Below are positions 29,378 to 38,778 of a DNA stretch of 64,000 nucleotides, piece by piece. Each line of letters starts with the position of its first letter. The stretch's first letter is position 1. Location: assembly GCA_017644325.1 (NCBI GenBank), contig JAEPLS010000001.1, positions 434,001-498,000 of the forward strand, written 5' to 3'. Position numbers and translations under genes: made by a program. Below the pieces are notes generated by a model. It saw only the letters and a program-made list of their open reading frames with translations, did no database searches and was not told the origin of the DNA. This DNA is from Prochlorococcus marinus CUG1438. GTDB taxonomy: Bacteria; Cyanobacteriota; Cyanobacteriia; PCC-6307; Cyanobiaceae.

Positions 29378-29974
29378 ATGAATATATTTCTTGAAAATAT
29401 TTATAATTTGTCTTTTTTTTTTAATACTGGTTTTGGGATCTTTTCGTTTGTTTGTATTTATATTTTAATTGTTTTATTAATTCTTCCAGCCTCCTGGTTA
29501 TCTTTATTATCAGGTTTTTTATATGGTTCATATTTAGGATCAATTATCGTTTTCATTTCCGCTTCCATAGGAGCATCAGTTGCTTTTTTTGTATCAAAAA
29601 GTTTTTTTGCAAAAAAGGTAAAAAATCTTTTTAGCCGTTATCCAAAATTAAGTGTCATGGAAAAAGTAGTAGCAAAAGGTGGACTAAAATTAATTTTTTT
29701 AGCGAGGTTATCGCCGATATTTCCTTTCAGTATTCTTAATTATTTTTATGGTTTGAATAATGTTAAATTTAGAGATTTCGCTCTTGGTCTTCTTGGAATA
29801 ATTCCAGGAACTTTTCTTTATTGCTCAATAGGTAGTTTGGCAAAAAGTATTCAGGAGTTGAAAAATATGCAATCACCAAATAATTTATATATTACAGGCA
29901 TTGGAATTATTTCAACTTTTTTAGTTGTATATTTCTCAGCTAAATACTCCAGAGAATATTTTGAAAAATCTTAA
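29378..29974 (+). CDS. TVP38/TMEM64 (DedA/SNARE-associated) family membrane protein
   Basis: A 198-residue hydrophobic protein with about five membrane segments. The family core is visible: LLSGFLYGSYLGSIIVFISA, ISASIGASVAFFVSKSFF, LARLSPIFPFSILNYFYGL and a GIIPGTFLYCSIGS loop, with conserved Arg and Pro. Members are thought to move or flip lipids; no substrate is shown here. The start is 2 bases after the valS stop, so it depends on valS transcription. Convergent with the small gene that follows. Confidence 0.85.
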   Translation: MNIFLENIYNLSFFFNTGFGIFSFVCIYILIVLLILPASWLSLLSGFLYGSYLGSIIVFISASIGASVAFFVSKSFFAKKVKNLFSRYPKLSVMEKVVAKGGLKLIFLARLSPIFPFSILNYFYGLNNVKFRDFALGLLGIIPGTFLYCSIGSLAKSIQELKNMQSPNNLYITGIGIISTFLVVYFSAKYSREYFEKS

Positions 29975-29978
29975 GTAT

Positions 29979-30131
29979 TTACTCTTTAATATTCCAATCT
30001 CTAATTGATGCAATTAAGATAAACCCTAAAAGTCTTAATTTACCTAGTAAAGTTTTGTTGGCTTCTAATTCGATATATTTTGCCTGTCCACAAGGTGTTT
30101 TTATGAAGTTGAAAACTTTTTTCTTCGCCAT
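29979..30131 (-). CDS. Small 50-residue protein of unknown function
   Basis: I found this by reading the minus strand of the 270-base gap. The ATG at 30131 opens a clean frame starting MAKKKVFNFIKTPCGQAKY and ending SIRDWNIKE with TAA at 29979. It has balanced composition: a basic N-terminus, one cysteine at 14, a charged middle, and a short hydrophobic helix at about 34-43 (LLGFILIASI). A GAGGGA lies just upstream. Codon use looks like the neighbours. It stops 5 bases from the TVP38-like gene, convergent. I do not recognise a family. Confidence 0.62.
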   Translation of the reverse strand: MAKKKVFNFIKTPCGQAKYIELEANKTLLGKLRLLGFILIASIRDWNIKE

Positions 30132-30244
30132 AAGTCCCTCAAAAAGTCCTAATAATTATTCTTATATTTTACAGCCAAGATTTTTTTTTTATTTAAAAAC
30201 CACATTTTTCTTTGACTTCTTTGTTAAATATTATTTTTTAAAAT

Positions 30245-31573
30245 TTAAACTTTTTCTCCATCTTTGAATCCTCTAAAGCATTTAAATCTAGGAAACCTAA
30301 GACTAAAAGTCACTGCATCCTTTGACTTGGTTTTTGCATCAGCTCTGATTTCTACAAGTTGACCAACGAGATGATTACGTTTCGACCAATATTCTTCACG
30401 TTGGATATCACTAAATCCACTTCCGCAACTAAGACTGTATTCATACCCATCATCTTCTCCTTCTACCAGTATTGCCCCAAGTCTCCCTTTGTTGCGACCT
30501 GTACCTTCCTCAACCGATACAACTTTTAAAGTAACTTCAATGAAAGGTTTTGCTTTTAACCAACTGTGTGTTCTTTTACATTCATACATAGCATCAGGAT
30601 CTTTAATCATTACTCCTTCATATCCACCTTCCACAGCAGATTTATTCAGCTCTACAAATCTTTTTTGTCCTTCAATAGTGTCGAGATCTACATTTTCCCA
30701 TTCAAGTGTTTGTATATGTTTTAGAAGCCTAGAATGTTTTGCTACCCATTCTTTTACTAATAAACTTCTTTTTGTTTGAGTAGTGTTCCATCTCCCTTTT
30801 TGAAAGTCTTCAAGGGGACATAAGTCAAATAGGTGGAGAACTGCGTCTTTGGTTTGCTTGCCATCTTTTCTATGTACCTGTTTCATTAAATCTTGAAAGT
30901 TAGCGCTCATTACTTCACCATCGAGTACTAAGTCATAAGGTTCTGGGTCTTCTTTTAAGGCGTTTTCTATTTCTGAAATAATATGACCAAAATTATGGAA
31001 TTGTTTCCCATTACGAGAAAACATTTCAACTTTATTTTGTCTGACAATAGTTAAGACACGTACACCATCTAATTTGATTTCAATTTGCTTTTTTCCTATC
31101 ATTTTTTTTTCATGATTTGCACTGTCATGAGCTAAAGGACAAGAAAAAATAGGAATAGTATATTTGGGAAATTTCTTTGCTATCTTGTTGATTGTTTTTT
31201 CAGATACACCACATCTAAGATCTTTAATTAAAACGCGTCTATAAAATCCATTCCACTCTTCTTTTGTTGCTGATTCCATAGCCGTAAGAATTGCATCGCG
31301 AGCAGCGTGACCAGTAAGTTCTCTTTGAATAAGCTTATTGGCTAATTTTCTAAAATCCTCCCATAAAAAATTGTGACTTTTTTCAGTCTCTTTCTGAGGG
31401 ATAATTTTTACCCCAAAAGTTACCAATGGATCAAGTGCCATTCGTACACCTTCAAAAAAATCATCTAGACCTTCTTCCATTGCTTCGGAGATAATTTTTT
31501 CTTTATCTAATCTACTTGGGTGTAATTCTAATTGATGTATTATTTCTTCTTTAAACAATTCTTTTTGCCTCAC
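30245..31573 (-). CDS. ATP-dependent DNA ligase, phage-like
   Basis: Seals nicks using ATP. It has 442 residues: an N-terminal helical domain (1-150), then the adenylation domain with motif I EIKLDGVR (adenylated lysine K167), motif III DLVLDGEVMS, motif IV GGYEGVMIKD, motif V HSWLKAKPF, and an OB-fold tail. The layout and the AHDSAN segment before motif I recall T4-type phage ligases rather than LigD or the bacterial NAD enzyme LigA. The normal replicative LigA is expected elsewhere, so this is a second ligase, perhaps for repair. Nine bases after it, upstream on the same strand, is the 139-residue membrane gene. Confidence 0.88.
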   Translation of the reverse strand: MRQKELFKEEIIHQLELHPSRLDKEKIISEAMEEGLDDFFEGVRMALDPLVTFGVKIIPQKETEKSHNFLWEDFRKLANKLIQRELTGHAARDAILTAMESATKEEWNGFYRRVLIKDLRCGVSEKTINKIAKKFPKYTIPIFSCPLAHDSANHEKKMIGKKQIEIKLDGVRVLTIVRQNKVEMFSRNGKQFHNFGHIISEIENALKEDPEPYDLVLDGEVMSANFQDLMKQVHRKDGKQTKDAVLHLFDLCPLEDFQKGRWNTTQTKRSLLVKEWVAKHSRLLKHIQTLEWENVDLDTIEGQKRFVELNKSAVEGGYEGVMIKDPDAMYECKRTHSWLKAKPFIEVTLKVVSVEEGTGRNKGRLGAILVEGEDDGYEYSLSCGSGFSDIQREEYWSKRNHLVGQLVEIRADAKTKSKDAVTFSLRFPRFKCFRGFKDGEKV

Positions 31574-31582
31574 AAGAAATTA

Positions 31583-32002
31583 TTAATTCACTTTAGCTAT
31601 TCTGTCTATTTTCCAATCATTGTCAGTCTTTGCAAAAGTAAAATCTAATGGAAGCTCATCTTGTTTATCTTCTGATTTTAAATTCAAAGTTATTATTATT
31701 TGATCTTCTTGGACTCTAGGTCTTCCTGATTTTAAATTTCTGTATTTATTGAGGTTTAAACCAGCTAAAAATTTAAGAAAGTCTTGTCGTTTTACATGAG
31801 TTTTATAAGTTTTTGTAGTCAAACCATAAGCTGCATCAATTCTGCCTGCTGCTATTTGATCGAAAAACTTTCTTACTAATGGATTAATTCCTCTGGCGCT
31901 TATAACTAATTTGACTGCATTAAAAGTCCAAAAAGAAACTAGTACAGCTCCCCCAACTAATAATGCTTTGATTCCGATATCTTTAACTAGTGTTGCATCC
32001 AT
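31583..32002 (-). CDS. Membrane-anchored protein of unknown function (NTF2-like or DUF4864-like)
   Basis: It has 139 residues. A hydrophobic segment at about 12-32 (ALLVGGAVLVSFWTFNAVKLV) is followed by a soluble domain of about 100 residues: RKFFDQIAAGRIDAAYGLTT, a helix, then alternating strands ending DNDWKIDRIAKVN. That order (helices, then a curved sheet ending in W-K-I) resembles NTF2-like or DUF4864 domains; this is only pattern similarity. Directly upstream of the ligase gene, 9 bases, and divergent from SprT across 85 bases. Confidence 0.7.
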   Translation of the reverse strand: MDATLVKDIGIKALLVGGAVLVSFWTFNAVKLVISARGINPLVRKFFDQIAAGRIDAAYGLTTKTYKTHVKRQDFLKFLAGLNLNKYRNLKSGRPRVQEDQIIITLNLKSEDKQDELPLDFTFAKTDNDWKIDRIAKVN

Positions 32003-32087
32003 GTTAATTTGGGTTTTTTATTACTTTAAGAAAAGAAATCGTTTTTGATGGCTTTTTTTGTCAAAATAATACTAATTTTAATCCATA

Positions 32088-32615
32088 ATGCCAGTAATTC
32101 CCCTTTTACCCTTATTTCATAGATTTAATAGCCAATATTTTGGAAATTCTTTAACGGTTAATAATCAGCCTTTAGTAAAAGTGAGATGGAGTGATAATAG
32201 ATTAAAAACTACTGCTGGTTTTTATAAAAGAAAACGTATTAATGGTTTTATAGATTCTGAAATTATCTTATCGAAACCTATCTTGAGTAAATTATCCACT
32301 ATTGAAATAAACAGTACTTTATGTCATGAAATGATTCATGCATGGGTAGATAGGATATTAAAGAAAAATGAGATACATGGCCCAAATTTCCTTGAAAAGA
32401 TGCATGAAATTAATTCAAAAGAGAAGAATTTTCAAATTGCTGTAAGGCACTCATTTCCTATAGAAAGGAGAGAATTAAAATATATAGGAACTTGTCAACA
32501 TTGTGGTGAGAAATTTTTTTATAGAAAAAGAATAAAGAATATAGCCTGTAAAAAATGTTGTGTAAATTTCTTTAATGGATCATGGAATAAAAAGTGTTTA
32601 ATTTTGTTTGATTAG
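32088..32615 (+). CDS. SprT-like zinc metalloprotease
   Basis: It has 175 residues. The zinc protease motif HEMIH is at residues 80-84 in STLCHEMIHAWVD. A C-terminal zinc ribbon has C136/C139 (CQHC) and C154/C157 (CKKC). SprT domain proteins, including Spartan, cut proteins crosslinked to DNA in eukaryotes; the bacterial role is poorly known. It lies near the ATP ligase, which would fit a repair setting, but they are on opposite strands and the link is inferred. Confidence 0.85.
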   Translation: MPVIPLLPLFHRFNSQYFGNSLTVNNQPLVKVRWSDNRLKTTAGFYKRKRINGFIDSEIILSKPILSKLSTIEINSTLCHEMIHAWVDRILKKNEIHGPNFLEKMHEINSKEKNFQIAVRHSFPIERRELKYIGTCQHCGEKFFYRKRIKNIACKKCCVNFFNGSWNKKCLILFD

Positions 32616-32699
32616 AAATAATTAGATGTGTTTTTGTTTCTATCTTTGGAATTATTTATTTTTTTAATGTATTTTATATTTTAAAAAGAACAATAATCT

Positions 32700-33263
32700 A
32701 TGGATTCAAGGAGAATTAGAAATCTTAGAAATAGTTTTGATAGAAATATTGTTGATAAACAAGTTGATAAAATTTTTGAAACTGGAAGACAATTCGTTGA
32801 TGGAGTATCTGGTGCTAGGCCAGGTAAAAGAAGGAACTCAGATTTTCAAGGAATAACTAGTAAGAGTGTTAAAAAAGTAGGAAGATGGGTATCTGAAAAA
32901 GTGGATTTATTTTTTGATGAAGAAAATGATGACTGGAATGATGAGAATTTTTACGATGATCAAAGCGATATTAAGACATTTTCCAGAGAATCAAATTCTT
33001 ATGAATCTACTACACAGAATTCAAAAAGACCTTTAGAAGCATTATCTTTAAGGCAACCAAAAAATTTACAGACAACTGAGCAAAAAAAATTACCTTATGC
33101 GAAAGAGAGTAAGGACGAAGATTGGCCAGATGAAATGGATTTCAAAGTTGAAAGATGGCAAAGAGCTTCAGAAAATGAGAATAATACTTCGAGAGATCAA
33201 TCAATTCAACAAGTTAAATCAAAATCAAGAAATCTTCCCAGATCAAGAAGAAGAAGAGTATAG
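32700..33263 (+). CDS. Charged, mostly disordered protein of unknown function
   Basis: It has 187 residues, rich in Asp, Glu, Asn, Ser, Arg and Lys. Residues 1-77 look partly helical (KQVDKIFETGRQFVDGVSG, GRWVSEKVDLFF), then an acidic patch (EENDDWNDE), a Gln/Ser/Lys linker, and a basic end RSRRRRV. No enzyme motif. Composition suggests a nucleic-acid or ribosome-associated protein, but nothing proves it. It starts 84 bases after sprT and overlaps the convergent chorismate lyase gene by 21 bases. Confidence 0.7.
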   Translation: MDSRRIRNLRNSFDRNIVDKQVDKIFETGRQFVDGVSGARPGKRRNSDFQGITSKSVKKVGRWVSEKVDLFFDEENDDWNDENFYDDQSDIKTFSRESNSYESTTQNSKRPLEALSLRQPKNLQTTEQKKLPYAKESKDEDWPDEMDFKVERWQRASENENNTSRDQSIQQVKSKSRNLPRSRRRRV

Positions 33264-33785
33264 TTTGGTAAATTCTTTAATTCCTGAATAACCCAGTAAA
33301 GTTTCTAAATTTGGATTGAAAACTTCCCTTATAATTGTTAAGGGTTTTTTGTCTCGAAAAAATCTGTAATTTCTTGACCAGAATGGACCTTTACAGCAAA
33401 ATTGATCTTCTAACCATTTTGCATTGACAAGTGAAATACGATCAACTTCTCTAAATAATTCTGATCTGTCTTGTGTCAAATTCTTCCAAATTGGCTCTTC
33501 TTTGGCTTTTAAATTTTCACTCACTTGATCTGCATTCCACCAACTTTCTGCCCATGCTAGGTTTTTATTATTGCTTTTGATCCATACTTGTCTTCTAATT
33601 AAAGGGCCATTTAACTGATTCAATTCTGTAGGGCCTTCTTGAGTGGATAGAGGATCTAATTGCATTGAAATTAATTTAATTTTTGTCTCTTGATTAGTTA
33701 AAAGCTGCAGATGTCTAGTTGGACTTCCATCCCCAAGCAGCATTAATTTCCATGGCCCAGATATTTTTGGTAGTGAATTCTTCAC
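33243..33785 (-). CDS. Chorismate lyase-like protein (UbiC-like, 4-hydroxybenzoate synthesis)
   Basis: Cyanobacterial members turn chorismate into 4-hydroxybenzoate for plastoquinone. From the GTG at 33785 it has 180 residues with GPWKLMLLGDGSPTRHLQLL, PLIRRQVWIKS, the middle LFREVDRI and the C-terminal REVFNP. The frame stays open upstream to the mnmG stop with coding-like residues (NSPKILWEEKASIFLV) but no ATG, GTG or TTG; a CTG at 33848 would add 21 residues. The true start is therefore in doubt. Last gene of the desaturase-rplI-dnaB-mnmG run. Confidence 0.8.
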   Translation of the reverse strand: MKNSLPKISGPWKLMLLGDGSPTRHLQLLTNQETKIKLISMQLDPLSTQEGPTELNQLNGPLIRRQVWIKSNNKNLAWAESWWNADQVSENLKAKEEPIWKNLTQDRSELFREVDRISLVNAKWLEDQFCCKGPFWSRNYRFFRDKKPLTIIREVFNPNLETLLGYSGIKEFTKLYSSSS

Positions 33786-33866
33786 TAAAAAAATAGAGGC
33801 TTTTTCTTCCCATAAAATTTTTGGAGAGTTAAAAAGTTTATTATTCAGTGCTCTGACGGAGTGCTT

Positions 33867-35834
33867 TTAAGATGATAACTTTTTTTCAGCAAAAATATTT
33901 GCCTTATCTTTTTTTATCTCTCTTATTTTTAGCCAAACAAGTAAAGCAGTTAAATCAGCTTTGCTAACTCCAGGAATTTTTGAAGCATCACCAAAATTTT
34001 TTGGCTTTATCTTATTCAAATTTTCTCTAGCTTCTAAAGATAATGTATCTATCTTTTCATAATTTATTTCTTGAGGCAGAGATTTAGAGCTTTGACGATT
34101 GATTTGTTCAATGTTGTTTTTTTGTCTTTTAAGATAACCCTCGTATTTAATATCTATTTCAACACCTTCTTGTATTGAAGAGGCAATATTTTTTTCAGTC
34201 AAATTATATTTAATTAAATCTGAATAATGAAAGTTTGGTCTTTTTAAGAGTTCTTTTAAAGTTGTTGAACCTTTGATTTTTGATCCAGTGGCTAATTCTA
34301 GTTTTTTTGATATTTCATCCGTGTTTTTTAAACGAGTGTTTTGTAATCTTAATTTCTCTTCTTCAAGGAGTTTCATTTTTTCTTGATAGAGCGACCATCT
34401 TTTCTCATCAATTAGCCCTATTTCATAACCTAAAGGGGTTAATCGCCTATCTGCATTATCTCCTCTAAGGGTCAACCTGTATTCGCTCCTACTGGTAAGA
34501 ACTCTATATGGTTCTTTGAGATCTTTGGTAATTAAATCATTGATCATTGTTCCTATATAGCTGCTTTCTCTAGTGAAGATTATTGGATCTTTTTTGTTTA
34601 GTTTTCTTGTCGCATTGACTCCGGCTACTAATCCTTGTGCTGCTGCTTCTTCATAACCAGTAGTTCCATTAATTTGTCCAGCGCTAAATAAATATTCAAT
34701 TTCTTTCGTTTCGAGTGATGTTTGGAGTTGTGTTGCAGGTATATAGTCATACTCGACAGCATAAGCTGGTCGCAACATTTTACATTCATTTAATCCAGGT
34801 AAGGTTCTTAGAAGCTCTAATTGAATATTTTCAGGTAAACCGGTAGAGAATCCTTGAACATATATTTCAGGGGAATTAATGCCTTCCGGTTCTAAGAAAA
34901 TTTGATGTGATTCTTTATCAGCAAATTTAACGATTTTATCTTCAATTGATGGACAATATCTTGGACCCTTACTATCAATAAAACCGCCGTAAATGGGAGT
35001 TAAATGTAAATTGTCTCGAATTAGTTGATGTGTTTTTGAAGTTGTTCTTGTGATATGACAACTAACTTGGGGCATATTATTTTTGATATCTGGGTCAAAC
35101 GAAAAATATTTATCAGCTGCAGTGCTAGGTTGAATATCTAATTTATCAAAAATGATACTTTTTTTGTCAACTCTTGCTGGAGTTCCTGTTTTTAAACGTT
35201 CTGTTTTTATACCAATTTGGTGCAAGTTTTGGGTGAGGCCTTGTGCTGCTTGTTCGCCCGATCTACCTGCTGACATCGATTTATTCCCTATCCATATTTT
35301 GCCTTCTAAAAAAGTACCAGCTGTGATGATAACTGATTTCGCTGAGTAGTAACTACCAAAGAATGTTTTTACACCCTTTATTCTTTTTTTTACAATTTTT
35401 TTTGAGTTCAATCCAATTTGTTCAGTTTTTGCAATATCCAATTCGGTAATCATTGCTTCTTTCAAAGATAAATTATCTGTATTTTGAAGTATTTCGATCA
35501 TTCTTTTTGAGTATTCTCTTTTATCGGTTTGAGCTCTTAACGCCCATACAGCTGGTCCTCTACTTGCATTTAATATTCTTTTTTGTATAGCTGTCTCATC
35601 AGCTAATTTACCAATAATTCCGCCTAATGCATCAACCTCATGAACTAACTGACTTTTTGCTGGTCCGCCAACTGCAGGATTACAAGGTTGCCAGGCAATC
35701 CTATCTAAATTGATTGTAAATAAGGCAGTAGAAAATCCTAATTTTGCTGTTGTTATAGCTGCTTCGCATCCTGCATGTCCTCCTCCAATAACGATGATGT
35801 CAAAAGATTCATTTGTTGCTTGATGATCTTGCAT
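33867..35834 (-). CDS. mnmG: tRNA U34 carboxymethylaminomethyl synthase MnmG (GidA)
   Basis: With MnmE it modifies wobble uridine of several tRNAs. It has 655 residues: the FAD-binding [14 protein letters not shown] at 15-28, [58 protein letters not shown] and the C-terminal helical domain with [14 protein letters not shown] and [13 protein letters not shown]. The ATG at 35834 is 13 bases after the dnaB stop. Confidence 0.97.
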   Translation of the reverse strand: MQDHQATNESFDIIVIGGGHAGCEAAITTAKLGFSTALFTINLDRIAWQPCNPAVGGPAKSQLVHEVDALGGIIGKLADETAIQKRILNASRGPAVWALRAQTDKREYSKRMIEILQNTDNLSLKEAMITELDIAKTEQIGLNSKKIVKKRIKGVKTFFGSYYSAKSVIITAGTFLEGKIWIGNKSMSAGRSGEQAAQGLTQNLHQIGIKTERLKTGTPARVDKKSIIFDKLDIQPSTAADKYFSFDPDIKNNMPQVSCHITRTTSKTHQLIRDNLHLTPIYGGFIDSKGPRYCPSIEDKIVKFADKESHQIFLEPEGINSPEIYVQGFSTGLPENIQLELLRTLPGLNECKMLRPAYAVEYDYIPATQLQTSLETKEIEYLFSAGQINGTTGYEEAAAQGLVAGVNATRKLNKKDPIIFTRESSYIGTMINDLITKDLKEPYRVLTSRSEYRLTLRGDNADRRLTPLGYEIGLIDEKRWSLYQEKMKLLEEEKLRLQNTRLKNTDEISKKLELATGSKIKGSTTLKELLKRPNFHYSDLIKYNLTEKNIASSIQEGVEIDIKYEGYLKRQKNNIEQINRQSSKSLPQEINYEKIDTLSLEARENLNKIKPKNFGDASKIPGVSKADLTALLVWLKIREIKKDKANIFAEKKLSS

Positions 35835-35847
35835 TTTTAGGATCGAT

Positions 35848-37230
35848 TTAATTAGCTAAATTCCTAAATCTCGTAAATTGAGGTTCAAATAATAATTTAA
35901 CAGTTCCCACGGGTCCATTTCTATGTTTAGTGACAATGATCTCTGTAATACCTCTATCTTCAGTCTCTGGATTATAGTATTCATCTCTATAAATCATTAA
36001 TACTAAATCTGCGTCTTGTTCAATAGATCCTGATTCTCTTAGATCGCTTAACATTGGTCTTTTATTTGTTCTAGATTCTACCCCTCTACTAAGCTGAGAT
36101 AAAGCTACAACTGGTACTTTTAATTCTCTAGCCATGCTTTTAAGACCTCTAGTTATTCGTGAAAGTTCTTGTACTCTATTATCAGGGGTTGTTCCTTCCA
36201 TTAACTGGAGGTAATCAATAACAATCAATCCTAATTCTTTTTTTTGTTCAGCAATTAATCTTCTGCACAGTGATCTCATCTCTAAAACACCTAAGTTAGG
36301 TTTGTCATCTATAAATATTGGTAATTGACCTAATGAATTGATACCTTCTCCAAGTAAAGGCCATTCATCTTGCTGTAGTCTTCCTGTTCTTAGCCTGCCA
36401 CTCTCGATTCCAACTTCCATAGAGAGTAATCTATATGTCAACTGTTCTTTACTCATTTCAAGGCTAAATACGCACACAGGTAAATCTTGAGATTGTGCAA
36501 CATTTTTAGCTAGGTTAAGAACTATTGAAGTTTTCCCCATTGAAGGTCTTCCAGCAACAATTATTAAATCACTTCTCTGAAAACCTTGGGTCATCGCATC
36601 AAGATCGTAAAAATTCACAGGAATTCCAGCTACTGAAGTACCTAATGATCTGGACTCTATTTCATTGAAAGTGCTAGTAAGGATTTCAGCTGCCTGAGTC
36701 AGGCCTTTTGAAGGTTTTTCTTGGCTGATTTCAAATATTTTTTGCTCTGCTTTATCTAGAACTTCATTAGTATCTTGAGTTTGATCAAAACCTAGTTGAA
36801 CCACTTCATTCCCAGATCTGATAAGTTGCCTTCTCATGAATTTGTCGTTAATTAAATTAGCAACTTGTTCTATGGAAGCTGTAGAGGAAACATTTTCAAC
36901 TAGTTCTACCAGTTTGCTGTTTCCTCCAATTTTTTCTAGTGATCCATTATCTGCTAACCAAGCACTCATTGACGTTAAATCAGTTGGTTTCCCCTGGGTA
37001 TGCAACATTAATGCTGTTCTATAAATCTCTTGATGGGCATTTATATAAAAAGCTTCAGGTTTAATTAAGTCTGCAATTCTTCCGATCGCGTCTGGATCAA
37101 GAAGTATGCCCCCAAGAACAGCTTCCTCTGCTTGAACGTTTTGAGGAGGAACTAATCCAGAGTTTTCACTATTAAAATCTTTTTTAAAATTTTTATTTTG
37201 CCCATTATTTGGAAAAGGTACGGAAACCAT
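35848..37230 (-). CDS. dnaB: Replicative DNA helicase DnaB
   Basis: Hexameric 5'-3' helicase of the fork. It has 460 residues; an N-terminal domain ([21 protein letters not shown]) is followed by the RecA-like core with Walker [10 protein letters not shown], Walker [11 protein letters not shown], and [18 protein letters not shown]-type motifs. No intein is present, unlike many cyanobacterial DnaB genes. It lies 58 bases after rplI on the same strand. Confidence 0.98.
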   Translation of the reverse strand: MVSVPFPNNGQNKNFKKDFNSENSGLVPPQNVQAEEAVLGGILLDPDAIGRIADLIKPEAFYINAHQEIYRTALMLHTQGKPTDLTSMSAWLADNGSLEKIGGNSKLVELVENVSSTASIEQVANLINDKFMRRQLIRSGNEVVQLGFDQTQDTNEVLDKAEQKIFEISQEKPSKGLTQAAEILTSTFNEIESRSLGTSVAGIPVNFYDLDAMTQGFQRSDLIIVAGRPSMGKTSIVLNLAKNVAQSQDLPVCVFSLEMSKEQLTYRLLSMEVGIESGRLRTGRLQQDEWPLLGEGINSLGQLPIFIDDKPNLGVLEMRSLCRRLIAEQKKELGLIVIDYLQLMEGTTPDNRVQELSRITRGLKSMARELKVPVVALSQLSRGVESRTNKRPMLSDLRESGSIEQDADLVLMIYRDEYYNPETEDRGITEIIVTKHRNGPVGTVKLLFEPQFTRFRNLAN

Positions 37231-37288
37231 ATCTTTAATTGCTTAGATATATACTCTGGCTACTTTTCAAAATAATGCAACAAATTTA

Positions 37289-37744
37289 TTAACTTGTTAC
37301 TTCAATATTTACTTCTGCATTTACTTCTGGATGTAATTTTATTTTTGCAGTAAAGGAACCTAAATTATGAATATCAGGAACTGTAATATTTCTTCTATCA
37401 ATTTCTTTTTTAGTTGCCGCTTCTATGGCTTCGGCAACATCCCCATTGGTAACCGTTCCAAAAAGGACGCCATCTTCTCCAACCTGTTTTTTGATAGTGA
37501 ACCTACCTATTGTAGATAATGCAGTTTGGAAATCTAAAGCTTCTTGCTTTAATTTATCAGCAGCGATTTTTTCTTTTTCTTTCTTCCTCTCAATTTGTTT
37601 AAGGACTGCTGGTGTTACATTCATTGCCTTGCCATAAGGTAATAGAAAATTTCTTGCGTATCCTGGTGCTACATCAACTAGATCTCCTTCTTTACCTAGT
37701 GATGCGATTGATTCAGTTAATGCGACTTGTACTCTTTTAGCCAT
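37289..37744 (-). CDS. rplI: 50S ribosomal protein L9
   Basis: Two-domain ribosomal protein of 151 residues from the ATG at 37744: [38 protein letters not shown], a long Lys/Glu helix, and the C-terminal domain ending EVNIEVTS. An upstream TTG at 37759 would add MLNIF and is rejected because L9 normally starts at this Met. rplI-dnaB is a widely conserved neighbour pair. Confidence 0.97.
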   Translation of the reverse strand: MAKRVQVALTESIASLGKEGDLVDVAPGYARNFLLPYGKAMNVTPAVLKQIERKKEKEKIAADKLKQEALDFQTALSTIGRFTIKKQVGEDGVLFGTVTNGDVAEAIEAATKKEIDRRNITVPDIHNLGSFTAKIKLHPEVNAEVNIEVTS

Positions 37745-37764
37745 GAAAATATTGAGCAATATAG

Positions 37765-38703
37765 TTAATAATAAGACCTAGAGGGTAACTTTACCTTTTT
37801 TGCAAAACCAAATTTCGCAAGAATCTTAATATGTTCCCATGTTATGTCTATCTGACCCTTAAATAATCCTTGTTTTGCCGAATTGGGAAATGCATGATGG
37901 TTATTATGCCAGCCTTCTCCAAATGTTAATGCAGCAACCCATGCATTGTTTTTAGATGAATCACCACTTTCAAATGGTGCTTTACCCCAACAATGTGTCG
38001 CGGAGTTGACTAGCCAAGTTACATGATAAACAACCACAAGCCTCAATGGAATTCCCCAAAGGACAAGAGCCCATCCTCCAACTCCTAATTTTTGACCTAT
38101 TGCGTACAATGAAAGTCCAATAGGAATTTGTAAGAATAAAAAATATTTATTTAAAAATCTATAGTATGGATCCTTGATTAAATCTGCACTTAGTTTTGGA
38201 ACAGCTTTTAGTGCTTCTACGTCTTTAAACATCCAACCCATATGACTCCACCAAAACCCCTTTTTACTATTGTGATGATCTACTTCAGTATCTGAAAAAG
38301 AGTGGTGATGCCTATGTAAACCTACCCAATCTATAGGTCCATGCTGACAACTTATAGCTCCACAGGTAGCAAAAAATCTTTCTAACCATCTTGGTACAAT
38401 GAAAGATCTGTGAGATAACAATCTGTGATATCCAAGGGTGACCCCTAAGCAAGCAGTTACCCAGTAAAAAAATAATAATGAAGTGACTGCAGGTAAACTC
38501 CAAAATTTTGGTTGTATAGCTACAAGAGAAAGAATATGAATTGCAACCATAAAAAATATTGTTCCCCACGTTTTATGTAGTCTTGGAGGATATCTTTTTG
38601 AATGACTGGAAGGTTCTAGTAATTTTTCTGAGAGTTCTATAACTTTTTCAGCTGGAACAGGTTTTTTTAATTTTGCTGTTTCTTGGAAAATTACTGAATT
38701 CAT
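37765..38703 (-). CDS. Acyl-lipid/acyl-CoA delta-9 fatty acid desaturase (DesC-like)
   Basis: Introduces the first double bond into membrane acyl chains. It has 312 residues with the three histidine boxes: HRLLSH, HRHHHS and HNNHHAFP, plus GEGWHNNHH, in a four-helix membrane frame. The family is the DesC/stearoyl-desaturase type. It is 20 bases upstream of rplI and shares a 75-base divergent region with the next gene. Confidence 0.92.
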   Translation of the reverse strand: MNSVIFQETAKLKKPVPAEKVIELSEKLLEPSSHSKRYPPRLHKTWGTIFFMVAIHILSLVAIQPKFWSLPAVTSLLFFYWVTACLGVTLGYHRLLSHRSFIVPRWLERFFATCGAISCQHGPIDWVGLHRHHHSFSDTEVDHHNSKKGFWWSHMGWMFKDVEALKAVPKLSADLIKDPYYRFLNKYFLFLQIPIGLSLYAIGQKLGVGGWALVLWGIPLRLVVVYHVTWLVNSATHCWGKAPFESGDSSKNNAWVAALTFGEGWHNNHHAFPNSAKQGLFKGQIDITWEHIKILAKFGFAKKVKLPSRSYY

Positions 38704-38778
38704 GATATTGAAATGCTATTTTCAAAATTACCGATATGTAATATTATCATACTATACTATTGATAAGTTTAATTATCT

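Noticed and set aside
30055-30267. A plus-strand 70-codon frame in the same gap as the small minus-strand gene
   Set aside because: Its product is almost all Phe, Leu, Lys and Tyr, and it runs antisense through the better small frame and into the ligase 3' end. It is a shadow.
33097-33291. A 64-codon plus frame inside the disordered gene
   Set aside because: Frame-shifted reading of the same bases; the main frame has the ATG and stop that fit the neighbours.
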